The notes beneath the pieces are model-generated. The model had not been told where the DNA came from. It saw nothing but the letters and a program-made list of their open reading frames with translations, and searched no databases. 64,000 bases of DNA, from the NCBI RefSeq assembly GCF_014280435.1, contig NZ_CP060388.1, positions 3,609,501-3,673,500 on the forward strand, in the 5' to 3' direction. The position numbers and the translations under genes were made by a program. The stretch comes from Sphingobium sp. KCTC 72723. GTDB taxonomy: Bacteria > Pseudomonadota > Alphaproteobacteria > Sphingomonadales > Sphingomonadaceae. Position 1 is the stretch's first letter. Each line of letters starts with the position of its first letter. Shown one piece after another: positions 26,396 to 35,673 of this stretch.

Positions 26396-27191
26396 TGAAC
26401 CGCTCCGGGTTTGCCGGAGGCTCTAACTCCTGAGAAGGTGGAGCCTGTATGAGCAAGACAACGAACAAGTTTGCGCCGGAAGTTCGCGAACGCGCGGTAC
26501 GGATGATTTTCGACCACGAGCGGGATCATCCCTCGCGATGAGCAGCGGTGGTGTCGATCGCGGAGATCCGACACGCCTGTCAGCGCGGGCACGGCAGGAT
26601 GCGGCCCTCAAGCCCGAGGTCGCGCGCGTGTTTTCCGAGAACTTCGCGGCCTACGGTGCGCGCAAAGTCTGGCGGCAGATGATGCGGGAGGGCGTGTCCG
26701 TCGCCCGCTGTACAGTCGCGCGACTGATGCGCGAAATGGGCTTGGCAGTGGTGATCCGAGGCAAGCCGGTGCGCACCACGATCAGCGACAAGGCGGCGGC
26801 GTGCCCGCTCGATCACGTCAACCGCCAGTTCTACGCGCCAGCGCCGAACATGCTGTGGGTGTCGGACTTCACTTACGTTGCGACCTGGGCGGGGTTCGTC
26901 TACGTCGCCGTAGTCATCGATACCTATGCGCGGCGGATCGTCGGCTGGCAGGCCAGCCGGACGGCGCACGCCAGCTTCGTGCTGGATGCCTTGGAGCAGG
27001 CGCTTCACGATCGCCGGCCGACCGATCGGGGCGGCCTCATCCACCATAGCGATCGTGGCGCGCAATACGTGTCCATCAAGTACACCGAGCGCCTCGCCGA
27101 AGCCGAAGATCAATATTATGCTGCCGCAAACAATATCGATATGGCAGCGTGACTCACAACCCAACGCCTCCGGCAGACCCAGCGCGGTTCA
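26396..27191 (+). mobile_element. Internally deleted IS3-family element
   Basis: Terminal inverted repeats are visible: left TGAACCGCTCCGGGTTTGCC from 26396, and right, read on the minus strand from 27191, TGAACCGCGCTGGGTCTGCC. They differ at three of 20 positions. The element is only about 800 bp because of internal deletions. Confidence 0.75.
26449..27152 (+). pseudogene. IS3-family transposase remnant (orfA/orfB)
   Basis: orfA starts at 26449 (MSKTTNKFAPEVRERAVRM) and stops after 30 codons, at a TGA where the family has Trp (HPSR-stop-AAVVSI). Most of the rest of orfA and the start of orfB are missing. orfB resumes near 26580 (LKPEVARVFSENFAAYGARKVW) and contains the first two catalytic Asp residues (LWVSDFTYVATW and VVIDTYARRIVGW). 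The frame then jumps from ...YTERLAEA directly to ...EDQYYAAANNIDMAA, deleting the segment with the catalytic Glu. Both sides of that jump share a short GCCGAAGCC-like repeat, which suggests slippage. It cannot encode an active transposase. Confidence 0.8.
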
Positions 27192-27199
27192 AACAGCCG

Positions 27200-27538
27200 C
27201 AAGAAAGCGTACCACTTCATCGGGACTTAAGATCGCAGGCAGCTTGCGACGCGTGCGCGCATAGGCGATCCGCTCGGGTATCTCGCCCCGGTTCAGCGTC
27301 ACCCCATAGAAAAAGTGCAATGCGCACACGGTCTGGTTCAGCGATGGTTAGAAAATCCCCTGCGACACGAGATAGACCTGAAATGCCCGGACATCCTCGA
27401 GCCCAAGCCGATCCGGTGAACGTCCAAAGTGACGACTGAACTTCGTGACGGCGTGAAGGTAGGAACGCTGGGGAGCCGACGACAAGTTGCGCAACATCAT
27501 GTCGTCGATCATACGACGGCGCAGCGGGCTAACCGCTA
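27200..27538 (-). pseudogene. Truncated second copy of the IS91-associated tyrosine recombinase
   Basis: Nearly identical to 24645-24983, the 5' part of the complete recombinase. One codon change turns Trp of GISWPS into TAA (plus strand GGTTAGAAAATCC), and the catalytic domain is absent. It lies eight bases from the right end of the IS3 remnant and is cut on the other side by the IS701-like and IS5 elements. Confidence 0.88.
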
Positions 27539-27542
27539 TTGA

Positions 27543-28477
27543 GAGGCTGACCGAAAAAGAAGTTGGGTGATATCAGCGAGAGGTGATTCAGTCGGAGTTG
27601 CGAAACGACGACGGAGTGACACATGTGGACCGACACCACCCGGCGGCAGTATGCCAGAGCCGAACTGCTTTTGCCAAGTGATCTGACTGACGCGGAATGG
27701 GCGATTTTGGAACCGCTGCTCCCACCGCGTTCGAAGCTCGGTCGTCCGCCAGTTTGGGATTACCGGCAGATTGTCGAGGCGATCCTTTATCTGCTTCGGG
27801 GCGGCCTGCCGTGGCGGATGCTGCCGCCAGGGCTATTTCCGCCCATGACCACGGTACAGCATTATTTCTACCGATGGAGCGCAATGGGTGTGTGGAAATC
27901 GATCAACCACGCCCTGCTGCTAATGGCACGTGAAGCGATGGGTCGGGAAGCTTCTCCCAGCGCGGGTGTCATCGATAGCCAAAGTGTGAAAACGACAGAA
28001 AGTGGCGGCCCACGGGGCTTTGACGCGGGCAAGAAGATCAAGGGTCGCAAACGGCACATCGTCACAGACACGCAGGGCCTGCTGGTCGGTGCCATCGTTC
28101 ACACCGCCGATATCCAGGATCGCGACGGTGCGCCTGACGTCCTTGCCAGCATCCGCCAAACCTTCCCGTGGTTGCGTCACGTCTTCGCCGATGGGGGATA
28201 TGCCGGGGACAAGCTGCGCACCGCGCTCACCAAAATCGGCACATGGACCTTGGACATAATTAAGCGCTCCGACGCCGCCAAGGGCTTCAAGCTTCTGCCA
28301 CGCCGCTGGGTAGTCGAGCGGACAATCGCATGGCTGAACCGCAACCGCCGCCTCGCCAAGGACTTCGAGCGAACCATCGAAAGCGCCACCACCTGGCTTT
28401 TCATCGCATCCGTCAACCAAATTACCCGCAGAATCGCACGCGACTGTAATCAAACCGCTTCTTTATGAGTCAGCCTC
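27543..28477 (+). mobile_element. Complete IS5-family element (IS1031-like)
   Basis: 935 bp bounded by inverted repeats GAGGCTGACCGAAAAAGAAG and GAGGCTGACTCATAAAGAAG (the latter on the minus strand). It is flanked by the 3-bp direct repeat TGA (27540-27542 and 28478-28480), matching the TNA target of the IS1031 group. It landed precisely at the outer edge of the IS701-like element's inverted repeat. Confidence 0.85.
27623..28468 (+). CDS. IS5-family DDE transposase
   Basis: 281 residues, full length and uninterrupted. The N-terminal DUF4096-like domain is LTDAEWAILEPLLPP...GRPPVWDYRQIVEAILYLLRGG. Catalytic residues are visible as VIDSQSVKTTE (first Asp, near 116), VFADGGYAGDK (second Asp, near 191) and RRWVVERTIAWLNRNRRLAKDFE (Glu, near 234). 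With intact ends and a target duplication, this copy looks competent and recent. Confidence 0.92.
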   Translation: MWTDTTRRQYARAELLLPSDLTDAEWAILEPLLPPRSKLGRPPVWDYRQIVEAILYLLRGGLPWRMLPPGLFPPMTTVQHYFYRWSAMGVWKSINHALLLMAREAMGREASPSAGVIDSQSVKTTESGGPRGFDAGKKIKGRKRHIVTDTQGLLVGAIVHTADIQDRDGAPDVLASIRQTFPWLRHVFADGGYAGDKLRTALTKIGTWTLDIIKRSDAAKGFKLLPRRWVVERTIAWLNRNRRLAKDFERTIESATTWLFIASVNQITRRIARDCNQTASL

Positions 28478-28496
28478 TGAGCTCGACTTTGTACGA

Positions 28497-29912
28497 TTAG
28501 GTAGCGAAGCATAGTGCTTGAGCCATACGTACGAGGCGGGTTGTCGGAATATAGTGCGGTTCTCGGGGCGGCGGGGATTGTTGATTAATGTCGCCGACCC
28601 AGAGCTGGAGGCGGACGGCGCCGATGGCGTCACTGAAGGTCAGGCTGGTTTTTCGATACCAGGCGGCGGAATAAGGGTTGCTTTTATTGGTTAGCAGATC
28701 GCCGGCCCCCTTCGACTGCCCGCCTGCGGCAGGCGCTCAGGACAGGCGATGCGATATAAGAGAGTAGAGACCCAACAGCGCCGGAGTGGTTCGCGCTATG
28801 GCTTTGTTGGTCCACTGGCGCTGTGTCTCGACACCCAGGTGAGCGCGGGTTTCGGCAAATGTGACCTCGATCTGCCACCGCCGGACGTAGAGGGCGATGA
28901 TGTCGGCGGGCTCGAGGGTGATGTCGGTACTGAAGAAGGCTTGCGGCTCGCGCTTTCCGTCAGGGTCGCGAACCAGGACCCAGCGAACCGGCAAGACCGG
29001 GGTGCCCGGCCTGTACCATAAGGCGATGTCGGATGTGATCTCGAGCGTCTTGCCGTTGACATGGCCATACCAGGCAGAGACGAGGACGCTTGTCCAGCGC
29101 GTCGCCGGATTGGCGAGCAGGGTCTTGAGCTTGGGCAGTGCTGGCCCTTTCTGTGCCGGCCGTCCCATCGTGCGTGATGTTCGCCTCGCAGGCGGCGCAA
29201 ACAGGCTGGCATCCAACCGCAGCCGGCTGATGAGCGTTGCCCGAGGCGTAATGGCATGGGCCAGTTCGTGGACGGCAAAGCTGCTGTCGCCGATGAAGAC
29301 GATCCGACGACCTGGCAGCCAGCGAGACAGCTGCAGCGCGCCCTGGCGGGCCCAGTCCGTCAGCAGTTTGTGACGACAGCCGCGTTGACGGTTGGATCGT
29401 TCTGAAGGGGCAAGCAACGTCAGGATCGGCAGCGCCTTGATCAAGTTGGTCCACGACACCGGGGTGAGCACCATAAAGCTGAGCCAGCGCAGTCCGCTGG
29501 CTTTGACGAAATGGCCGTGACTGGAGCGGACCGGGTCTCGGTATATACCCCGGGCAGTGATCCTGCGCCCCCATCGCCGCTCAATGGTGTCGTCCATGCC
29601 AATGACAACGGGACCATCTGGCACGAGCCGTTCGACCACAATGCCGAGCAGTCGCCTGGCAACCGTACGGGAGCTCCAACGGGCGCGGTTGAGGACCTGG
29701 TGATAGGTGGCAAAGTTGGCAGCATGGGATCGGCCGGTCACACGCAGGCAGGACGTAACGGTCCGTTTGCCCGTGGCCAGCAGGCCGCCCATCACAAGAA
29801 CAAGTACATGCTCCCAACTGGGGGCAGTGAAGCAGGGGCGCCATACCTGCATCCATTGGCGCAGGATCTGGGGGACGGCATCGCCGATAACGGCCTTGTT
29901 CTGGTCCAACAT
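28497..29912 (-). pseudogene. IS701-like transposase interrupted by in-frame REP insertion
   Basis: The first 391 codons read as an IS701-type DDE transposase: GMDDTIERRWGRRITARGIYRDPVRSS (first Asp, near 104), IVFIGDSSFAVHEL (second Asp, near 208) and RRWQIEVTFAETRAHLGV (Glu, near 350). The frame then meets a TGA at 28739-28737 inside a palindromic repeat. After it the same frame stays open to the TAA at 28497 and resumes the family's C-terminal tail (AAWYRKTSLTFSDAIGAVR, MAQALCFAT). Total 472 codons. The break is thus a small in-frame insertion carrying a stop, not decay. Confidence 0.78.
28708..28747. repeat. REP-like palindromic repeat inserted in the transposase gene
   Basis: About 40 bp. 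The core is CGCCTGC-G-GCAGGCG (28721-28735), flanked by CCCTTCGACTG and GCTCAGGACAGGC. This resembles the 'CTGTCCTGAGC...GTCGAAGGG' intergenic repeat widespread in sphingomonads. Finding it inside a reading frame is unusual. Confidence 0.65.
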
Positions 29913-30017
29913 CCCATGCTTCGAATCCTAACTGAAGCACGTTGCAACGCTTGGGCTGTTGCCATGCGGCAAGTTGAATCGGATACGCTGTGACCTGAAG
30001 GCAGCTATGGATGCTCC

Positions 30018-30302
30018 ATGAAAGACGACGAAATCATTCTACGCATCGAAACGTTTGACGCAGCCAACGGCGGTGGCGTGGGCTGGTACGAGGACAAAGG
30101 CGCTTACCATCTCTATCTGCTGGAAACCGACGCGCCGATCGCCCGCCTCAAGCCTGTCGGCACGCGCGACGAAGTCAGGCTCGGCTACTGGTCACACCGG
30201 CGAAAATGGGAAGATATTGACGATATGGGCGGATGCGTCTTGCCACTCGATCAGGCCCTCGACCACATCGCTGAAAACAGCATCTTCTGGACTTGGACCT
30301 GA
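30018..30302 (+). CDS. Small hypothetical protein inside IS701-like element
   Basis: 94 residues, acidic, opening MKDDEIILRIETFDAANGG and rich in aromatic residues (GWYEDKGAYHLYLLE, LGYWSHRRKWEDID, IFWTWT). It has no signal peptide or membrane segment. I do not recognise a family. It lies between the transposase start at 29912 (opposite strand) and the right inverted repeat, so it travels with the element as a passenger, or is host DNA trapped between the repeats. The ribosome site is weak. The balanced amino acid composition favours a real gene. Confidence 0.55.
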   Translation: MKDDEIILRIETFDAANGGGVGWYEDKGAYHLYLLETDAPIARLKPVGTRDEVRLGYWSHRRKWEDIDDMGGCVLPLDQALDHIAENSIFWTWT

Positions 30303-30437
30303 CCAAAAACGTACAAAGTCGAGCTAAGATGCCCGGCGCTTGCGTGTGCTGCGGACGGTTACCGCGGACGTGTGGCGCAAAAAGCCATGTCTGATTGTCG
30401 GTAACGATAATTGAGGGACCCAAGGCGATGGCATATG

Positions 30438-31406
30438 TTAACGATGATCGACCCGGAAAGCTCGCGGTGAACAACCAAAATGGGCTCTGAATTGTCGATT
30501 GAAATGACTGATGTTTCCAAAGCCATGCGAGTAGGCGATGTCGCTGATAGCCCGCGTCCTACCCTCCGTGCTTTCAAGATCTATGCGACAACGTTCAAGG
30601 CGCCGCATCCTGATCCAACGCGCTATAGAAATGCCCTCCCGCTCAAATAATTTGTTGAGATAGCGGACGCTGAGATGGTGCTCGCGCGCAATTGTGGGAA
30701 GATCGAGATCTTCATCGTCCAACCGGGATTCTATAAACTCTTGAACCCGCCGTAGCGCAGATGCTCGGTTCTGGGACGATACAGGCTGCAATTTGCTCGT
30801 ATCTTTAGCCAAGGCGAGTCCGATCAGGTCAAGAAGGCTATTTGCGATTCTGTTGGCTTCCTGAGGAAGAAGACGGGATGCCTCTGCCAGCGCCGATCGC
30901 AAAAGACTCGATGCGACAAATCCTACTCCTGAATGACCATCGATCGTTTGTGCCATTATCTCGGCGACTGACGATAGTCGGCCCTCGAGACGGTAACGGG
31001 GAGCCTGAATCCAAAGCGCGTCGAAATTATCCGGCACTTCAATGCTATACGCGCGCGTACTATCGAGAATTGCAATATCCCCTGGAGTCAGATCGGCAGA
31101 TTTCCCGCCCTGCGACAATCGGGCTGCACCCGAAATGAGATAGCCGATAAAGAAGTTATTGTGCCGCGAGGTTTTGATCAGTTCCTCTGAACGGAAGACC
31201 CGATGTGCGCCACCTTTTGTCACGGCGCGGATGAACGTCAGATCACCAAACGGATAGCGATACATACGTCCAACAAGCCGCTGGGCAGGATCTGTTTGCT
31301 CCACCTCCAATTCGACAAAGATGGATGATAGACCCTCCGCCCACGATGCCGCGTCTCCCCTGACAACAAAGGGCTTGGGTCGTCGCTTTAATGTGGCGTC
31401 GCTCAC
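30438..31406 (-). CDS. AraC-family transcriptional regulator
   Basis: 322 residues. The N-terminal cupin-like AraC_binding_2 domain (about 30-190) contains GDLTFIRAVTKGG, HNNFFIGYLISG and LTPGDIAILDSTR. The C-terminal double helix-turn-helix (about 220-320) reads LDLPTIAREHHLSVRYLNKLFEREG then ISDIAYSHGFGNISHFNRQFRAHFGCSPRAFR, the standard AraC signature. It is divergent from the TonB receptor and long CoA operon that start at 31787, so it is the likely activator of that operon. Confidence 0.9.
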   Translation of the reverse strand: MSDATLKRRPKPFVVRGDAASWAEGLSSIFVELEVEQTDPAQRLVGRMYRYPFGDLTFIRAVTKGGAHRVFRSEELIKTSRHNNFFIGYLISGAARLSQGGKSADLTPGDIAILDSTRAYSIEVPDNFDALWIQAPRYRLEGRLSSVAEIMAQTIDGHSGVGFVASSLLRSALAEASRLLPQEANRIANSLLDLIGLALAKDTSKLQPVSSQNRASALRRVQEFIESRLDDEDLDLPTIAREHHLSVRYLNKLFEREGISIARWIRMRRLERCRIDLESTEGRTRAISDIAYSHGFGNISHFNRQFRAHFGCSPRAFRVDHR

Positions 31407-31786
31407 TATTCGTCCCCAGATACCTCTTTATGGTCAGATCAAGCGCAAAAAATGTCAACTCTAACCGGACAAACCGTGCCACAGTTGGCTGCTATCCAAA
31501 AGGCAAAAACAAATATTGTAATTTTTTAATCGTTATTTATCAATATATTATAATAATTTTCATACTAAAATACTCTGGCGTTTGTCAGTACCCTGACCAA
31601 GACCAATCCATCACGCTAATCCCTAGTAGTTCCTAATTTGCAAATTAATTGGGCCAGCCGCGCAAAGACTCGCCTGTCTCGTTGCGGCATAAGCTGCCTT
31701 AACGATGTGAGTGCTGAACGCTCGATCGCACATACGATCAGTCGAGATGACTGGCGATAGATCTTCGGATCGAAGGGGAGAGGTAA
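31407..31786. promoter_or_regulatory. Divergent AraC / TonB-receptor control region
   Basis: 380 bp without a gene, with a strongly AT-rich core (31510-31575). It contains a perfect 14-bp palindrome TAATTTGCAAATTA (31634-31647). Just before it is CTAAT-CCCT-AGTAG (31616-31629), one mismatch from the palindrome of the other regulon. AraC proteins usually bind direct repeats, so the palindrome may serve another regulator. Confidence 0.5.
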
Positions 31787-34309
31787 ATGAACCAGTTTTT
31801 TGGAATCCGCCACGCACGCGCCGTTGCGCTGGCATCGGTAGCAACGATCTTCGTACCGGCACCTACGGTCTTTGCCCAGGAACCGGCTCAGACGACTGCG
31901 GCATCGCCCGCGTCTGGTGAACAAGCAGACAAGGGCGGTCTGGCTGACATCGTTGTAACGGCGCAAAAGCGCTCGGAAAGAGTCCAGGACGTTCCGATCG
32001 CGATTTCGGCTTTTTCGTCGCAGGCGCTGGCCTCCAAAGGTGTGACCGAGATCGCGGCCGTCGGCAACCTTGCTCCCAACGTAACGCTTGATGCCGGAAC
32101 ACCGTTTTCCGGGTCGTCGTCGGTGCTTTCCGCATATATCCGGGGCATTGGCCAGAATGATTTTGCATTCAATCTCGATCCAGGTGTCGGCATTTATCTG
32201 GACGGCGTTTATCTCGCGCGTTCGGTAGGTGCGAACCAGGATCTGCTGGATATCGAACGGATCGAGATCCTGAAAGGCCCGCAGGGCGACTTGTTCGGAC
32301 GCAATTCGATCGGTGGCGCGATCTCGATCGTCACCCGCCGTCCTAGCGATACTTTCGCGGCCAAGGCCGAGGTAACGACGGGTCGGTTCAATCGCATTGA
32401 CGTCAAGGGCGCAATTGACGTTCCTTTGACCTCCGACCTACGCTCGACGTTAAGCTTCTCCACCAAAAATCGAGACGGCTACCAGAAGCTCCTCCCATAT
32501 CCGGGCGCCACGGCATCGGTAAGTGAGAGCGACAGCTTTCCCAGCTTCGGGCGCGGACACCCCAACGATTTTGGCGGATTTGGCGAATATACCGTTCGCG
32601 GGAAGCTTGAATGGCAGGCGACGCTAAACATCAGAGCGACGCTTACAGGTGACTATCTTCATCAGAACACCAATGGCGTAGCCAGTTCCATACTCAAGAC
32701 GCACACGGACATTGCGACCGGCGGCGTGTTTGGATTTTTCTACAACACCTGCATCAACACGCCAGCCGCTATCCTGGCGACACTGCCTTTCGGCAAAATC
32801 TGCGGGCTACGGGCCAATGTTGGAACACCGCTGGCGGGCGTCAACGTCGACGGCGTCCCAGGCAATGATCATCTGACTTATGGCGACCAGTTCATTGCGC
32901 CATCCAAAGACACCACCTACGCGACCGGCAACAGCTTTTCGCGTCTCAACAATTATGGCGGTGCCTTGACTGTCGATTGGGACCTCGGTGGGCCCGTGCT
33001 CAAGTCCATCACCTCGTATCGCGAGCTTCGATGGAAGTCGGCACAGGACGAAGATGGTTCACCGCTCGCCTTCCTCGAGACATCGTTCGAGATGAACCAG
33101 CATCAGTTCAGCCAGGAATTTCAGCTGACCGGCAAGGCCGTTGACGATCGACTGAGCTATGTGGCCGGACTTTATTATTTCAACGAGGGCGGCAACTTGC
33201 ACGATCTCGTGACATTCCCGGGCGGGCTGTTGCAGATAGACGGACAAAACCTTCTCTCTACAAAAGCGTATGCCGCTTATGCGCACCTGAACTACAAAAT
33301 CACTGAACAGGTCAGTATAACGCTTGGCGGACGCTACACGGAGGAGAAGAAGCAGTTCGAGGGTCTACAGGCTGACCCGAACGGGACATTTTATAAGCTC
33401 AACGGCCTCGATCCCACGCCGGCGAACCGTGTAGCACTCTGCACCGCGACCGGTGGCGTGCTGTGCTACCCCGATCTGACCGATGTGCTCAGAATATATC
33501 CGCTTGGAAAAAATCGTCTGAATTTCAGCAATTTCTCTCCTAAAATCGGCCTCGAATATAAGCCCAGCCGCGATGTCATGCTCTACGCCTCCTATTCGCG
33601 GGGCTACAAAACGGGCGGCTGGACAACCAGGCTTACTCAACCGCCAGCGCTAGGCCAAACGGCTCCCAGCTTTGGCCCCGAAAAGGCGAACACTTTCGAC
33701 GGCGGTATCAAATCGCAGTTCCTGGATCGCAAGGTCGTTCTGAACGTCTCCGGGTTCCATACTGACTATAAGAACATTCAGCTCACTGCGCAGGTTGGAA
33801 CCTCGCCAACTATCGTCAACGCGGGCAACGCCGAAATCTATGGCTTCGAAGTCGAGCTTCAGGCCAGACCGGTCGAAGCGCTGACACTGTCAGCGAGCGT
33901 TGGCTATACCCACGCGCGTTATACCAATGTGCTGTTCGGTGCATCCGGTGTGACGACTGCGTCCAGCCTGCCAAAGACGCCGGAATGGAAATTCAATTTT
34001 AGTCCACAATATGTCGTGAGCCTTGGGAGTGGCGGAAGTGTTTTGTTCACCGCAGACTACACGCACACCAGTTCACTATTCAATGACACTGAAAATACTG
34101 TGCTTATAGCGCGTGGCGCGACGGATATGCTCAATGCTTCTGTCACCTACCGCGAGCCGAGCGAGCATTGGGAACTCTCCATTGGCGGCACGAACCTGCT
34201 CAATGAGCGCTATCTGACGACAGGCCAGAACCAGGTCGCCGGGGGCGTCACCTACGGCACCTATAGTCGACCGGTCGAATGGTACGCCACCGCTCGGGTC
34301 AAGTTCTAA
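31787..34309 (+). CDS. TonB-dependent outer-membrane receptor (2)
   Basis: 840 residues. It has a signal peptide (1-30, ending VFAQ), a TonB-box-like LADIVVTAQKRSE near 51, and a plug with VPIAISAFSSQAL, GVGIYLDGVYLAR and IERIEILKGPQGDLFGRNSIGGAI near 160-180. The barrel ends ATARVKF. The ribosome site is GGGGAGAGG before ATG 31787. It is the first gene of the operon and probably takes up its substrate. It differs from receptor 1 in length and plug sequence, so a different ligand is likely. Confidence 0.92.
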   Translation: MNQFFGIRHARAVALASVATIFVPAPTVFAQEPAQTTAASPASGEQADKGGLADIVVTAQKRSERVQDVPIAISAFSSQALASKGVTEIAAVGNLAPNVTLDAGTPFSGSSSVLSAYIRGIGQNDFAFNLDPGVGIYLDGVYLARSVGANQDLLDIERIEILKGPQGDLFGRNSIGGAISIVTRRPSDTFAAKAEVTTGRFNRIDVKGAIDVPLTSDLRSTLSFSTKNRDGYQKLLPYPGATASVSESDSFPSFGRGHPNDFGGFGEYTVRGKLEWQATLNIRATLTGDYLHQNTNGVASSILKTHTDIATGGVFGFFYNTCINTPAAILATLPFGKICGLRANVGTPLAGVNVDGVPGNDHLTYGDQFIAPSKDTTYATGNSFSRLNNYGGALTVDWDLGGPVLKSITSYRELRWKSAQDEDGSPLAFLETSFEMNQHQFSQEFQLTGKAVDDRLSYVAGLYYFNEGGNLHDLVTFPGGLLQIDGQNLLSTKAYAAYAHLNYKITEQVSITLGGRYTEEKKQFEGLQADPNGTFYKLNGLDPTPANRVALCTATGGVLCYPDLTDVLRIYPLGKNRLNFSNFSPKIGLEYKPSRDVMLYASYSRGYKTGGWTTRLTQPPALGQTAPSFGPEKANTFDGGIKSQFLDRKVVLNVSGFHTDYKNIQLTAQVGTSPTIVNAGNAEIYGFEVELQARPVEALTLSASVGYTHARYTNVLFGASGVTTASSLPKTPEWKFNFSPQYVVSLGSGGSVLFTADYTHTSSLFNDTENTVLIARGATDMLNASVTYREPSEHWELSIGGTNLLNERYLTTGQNQVAGGVTYGTYSRPVEWYATARVKF

Positions 34310-34347
34310 ATCAACCATTGCTCGCAGGCCTCCAGGAGAGAGTAGTT

Positions 34348-35646
34348 ATGGCATCCGCCCCCACAGTTGAACCAACCGAAGCGTTGATCGGCCCATTGAG
34401 TTGGCCGGTGAAGCCGAAAGTGAAACTCGGCATGACGGGGGCGGAAGCCGATCTCACAGATACCGAACAGGCGTTCCAAGATATGGCGCACGGTTTTGCC
34501 GCTACCGTCATGCGGCCGATCGGTGAAAAGCTGGATCGCTTAACACCAGAACAGGTGATTGCACCAGATTCCCCTTATTGGGAATTTCGTGAGAAGTACC
34601 TGGCGCTTGATATCAATCCGGTAACACTGAGCGAACTACCCCCTGCCGACCTTGGGAAGATTCTTCCGATCATCATGGAGGAGTTTGGATGGGGAGATGG
34701 CGGCCTGTCCGTGACGATCGGTGCCTGCCAACTCCCTCCCCTGCTCACCCTCATGTTCGGCAAGCAATATCTGCTGGAGCGTTATCCCGTGGACCTGATC
34801 GGGTGCTGGGCCATCACCGAACCCGATCATGGGTCGGATGCGCTCGACCCTTCCAAGCAGATATTCCACGCCCAGGGAAATTACGGCCGTCCCAATTGCG
34901 TCGCGAAGCTGGTCGGCGACAAGGTCATCCTGAACGGTCAGAAATCGGCCTGGGTTTCGAACGGACCGATTGCGGAGGTCTGCGTGCTCTATTCGGCCGC
35001 CGACCGTGGCAACGGCCCTGATCCGGAGAACGGCGTCGTCATGATCGTCCCAATGAACACCAACGGTGTCAGTCGGGGGAAGTCTATCGACAAGCTGGGG
35101 CAGCGCCCGCTTCCCCAGGGCGAGATATTCTTCGACAATGTCGAGCTTTCCGCGGACCATATCATCGCCGGACCTGAAGAGTTCCAGCGCGCCGTTTATG
35201 CGGTCCATTGTGAGGCCAATGGGCAGATGGGCGCCATCTGGACTGGCTCCGCGCGCGCTGCATTCGAGATTGCCTGGAAATACGCCCATGATCGCAAGCA
35301 GGGTGGCGTCCCGATCTATCGACATCAGGCGGTCGCACAAAAGCTGTTCCATATGTATCGCAAAGTGGAGGCATCGCGCGCGCTGACCCGGCGCGTCGCA
35401 TTGTTCAATTTCACTCAGCCCGTGCCCGCACTCCAGTCAGCGATGGCCGCGAAGGTTACTGCAACGCAGACGGCATTCGAGGTAGCGTCGGACGCCCTGC
35501 AAATGCTTGGCGGCAATGGCAATACGCGGGAATATCCCATCGAAAAAATCCTTCGCGATGCTCGCGCTTCCATGATCGAGGATGGCTGCAATGACATTCT
35601 CGCAATCAAGGGCGGGTTTCAGATGATGGACCCCGACCTTCTCTAA
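34348..35646 (+). CDS. Acyl-CoA dehydrogenase family protein (1)
   Basis: 432 residues from the ATG at 34348, after CCAGGAGAG; the frame opens earlier, inside the receptor gene. ACAD features are CWAITEPDHGSDA (FAD and substrate loop, near 152), VILNGQKSAWVSNGP, GEIFFDNVELSADHIIAG, MLGGNGNTREYPIEKILRDAR (near 383) and the catalytic-base region MIEDGCNDI. It oxidises an acyl-CoA at alpha-beta carbons and passes electrons to ETF. The divergent MIEDG instead of the usual YEGT suggests an unusual acyl chain. It is the second gene of the operon. Confidence 0.88.
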   Translation: MASAPTVEPTEALIGPLSWPVKPKVKLGMTGAEADLTDTEQAFQDMAHGFAATVMRPIGEKLDRLTPEQVIAPDSPYWEFREKYLALDINPVTLSELPPADLGKILPIIMEEFGWGDGGLSVTIGACQLPPLLTLMFGKQYLLERYPVDLIGCWAITEPDHGSDALDPSKQIFHAQGNYGRPNCVAKLVGDKVILNGQKSAWVSNGPIAEVCVLYSAADRGNGPDPENGVVMIVPMNTNGVSRGKSIDKLGQRPLPQGEIFFDNVELSADHIIAGPEEFQRAVYAVHCEANGQMGAIWTGSARAAFEIAWKYAHDRKQGGVPIYRHQAVAQKLFHMYRKVEASRALTRRVALFNFTQPVPALQSAMAAKVTATQTAFEVASDALQMLGGNGNTREYPIEKILRDARASMIEDGCNDILAIKGGFQMMDPDLL

Positions 35647-35673
35647 GCCCGCAGACGACAGGGTCCAATCACC

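Larger units (their letters stand above)
28480..30325 (-). mobile_element. IS701-like element with passenger ORF
   Basis: It is bounded by perfect 16-bp inverted repeats AGCTCGACTTTGTACG (28480-28495) and their complement at 30310-30325. Inside are a disrupted transposase gene and, between its start and the right end, a divergent small ORF. At 1.85 kb it is longer than simple IS701 members. No target duplication is evident, perhaps because the left flank was rearranged. Confidence 0.7.

Noticed and set aside
28480..30325. Target-site duplication for the IS701-like element
   Set aside because: Left flank ATTG/TGA and right flank AAGA do not match. The left border was altered by the IS5 insertion, so no duplication can be claimed.
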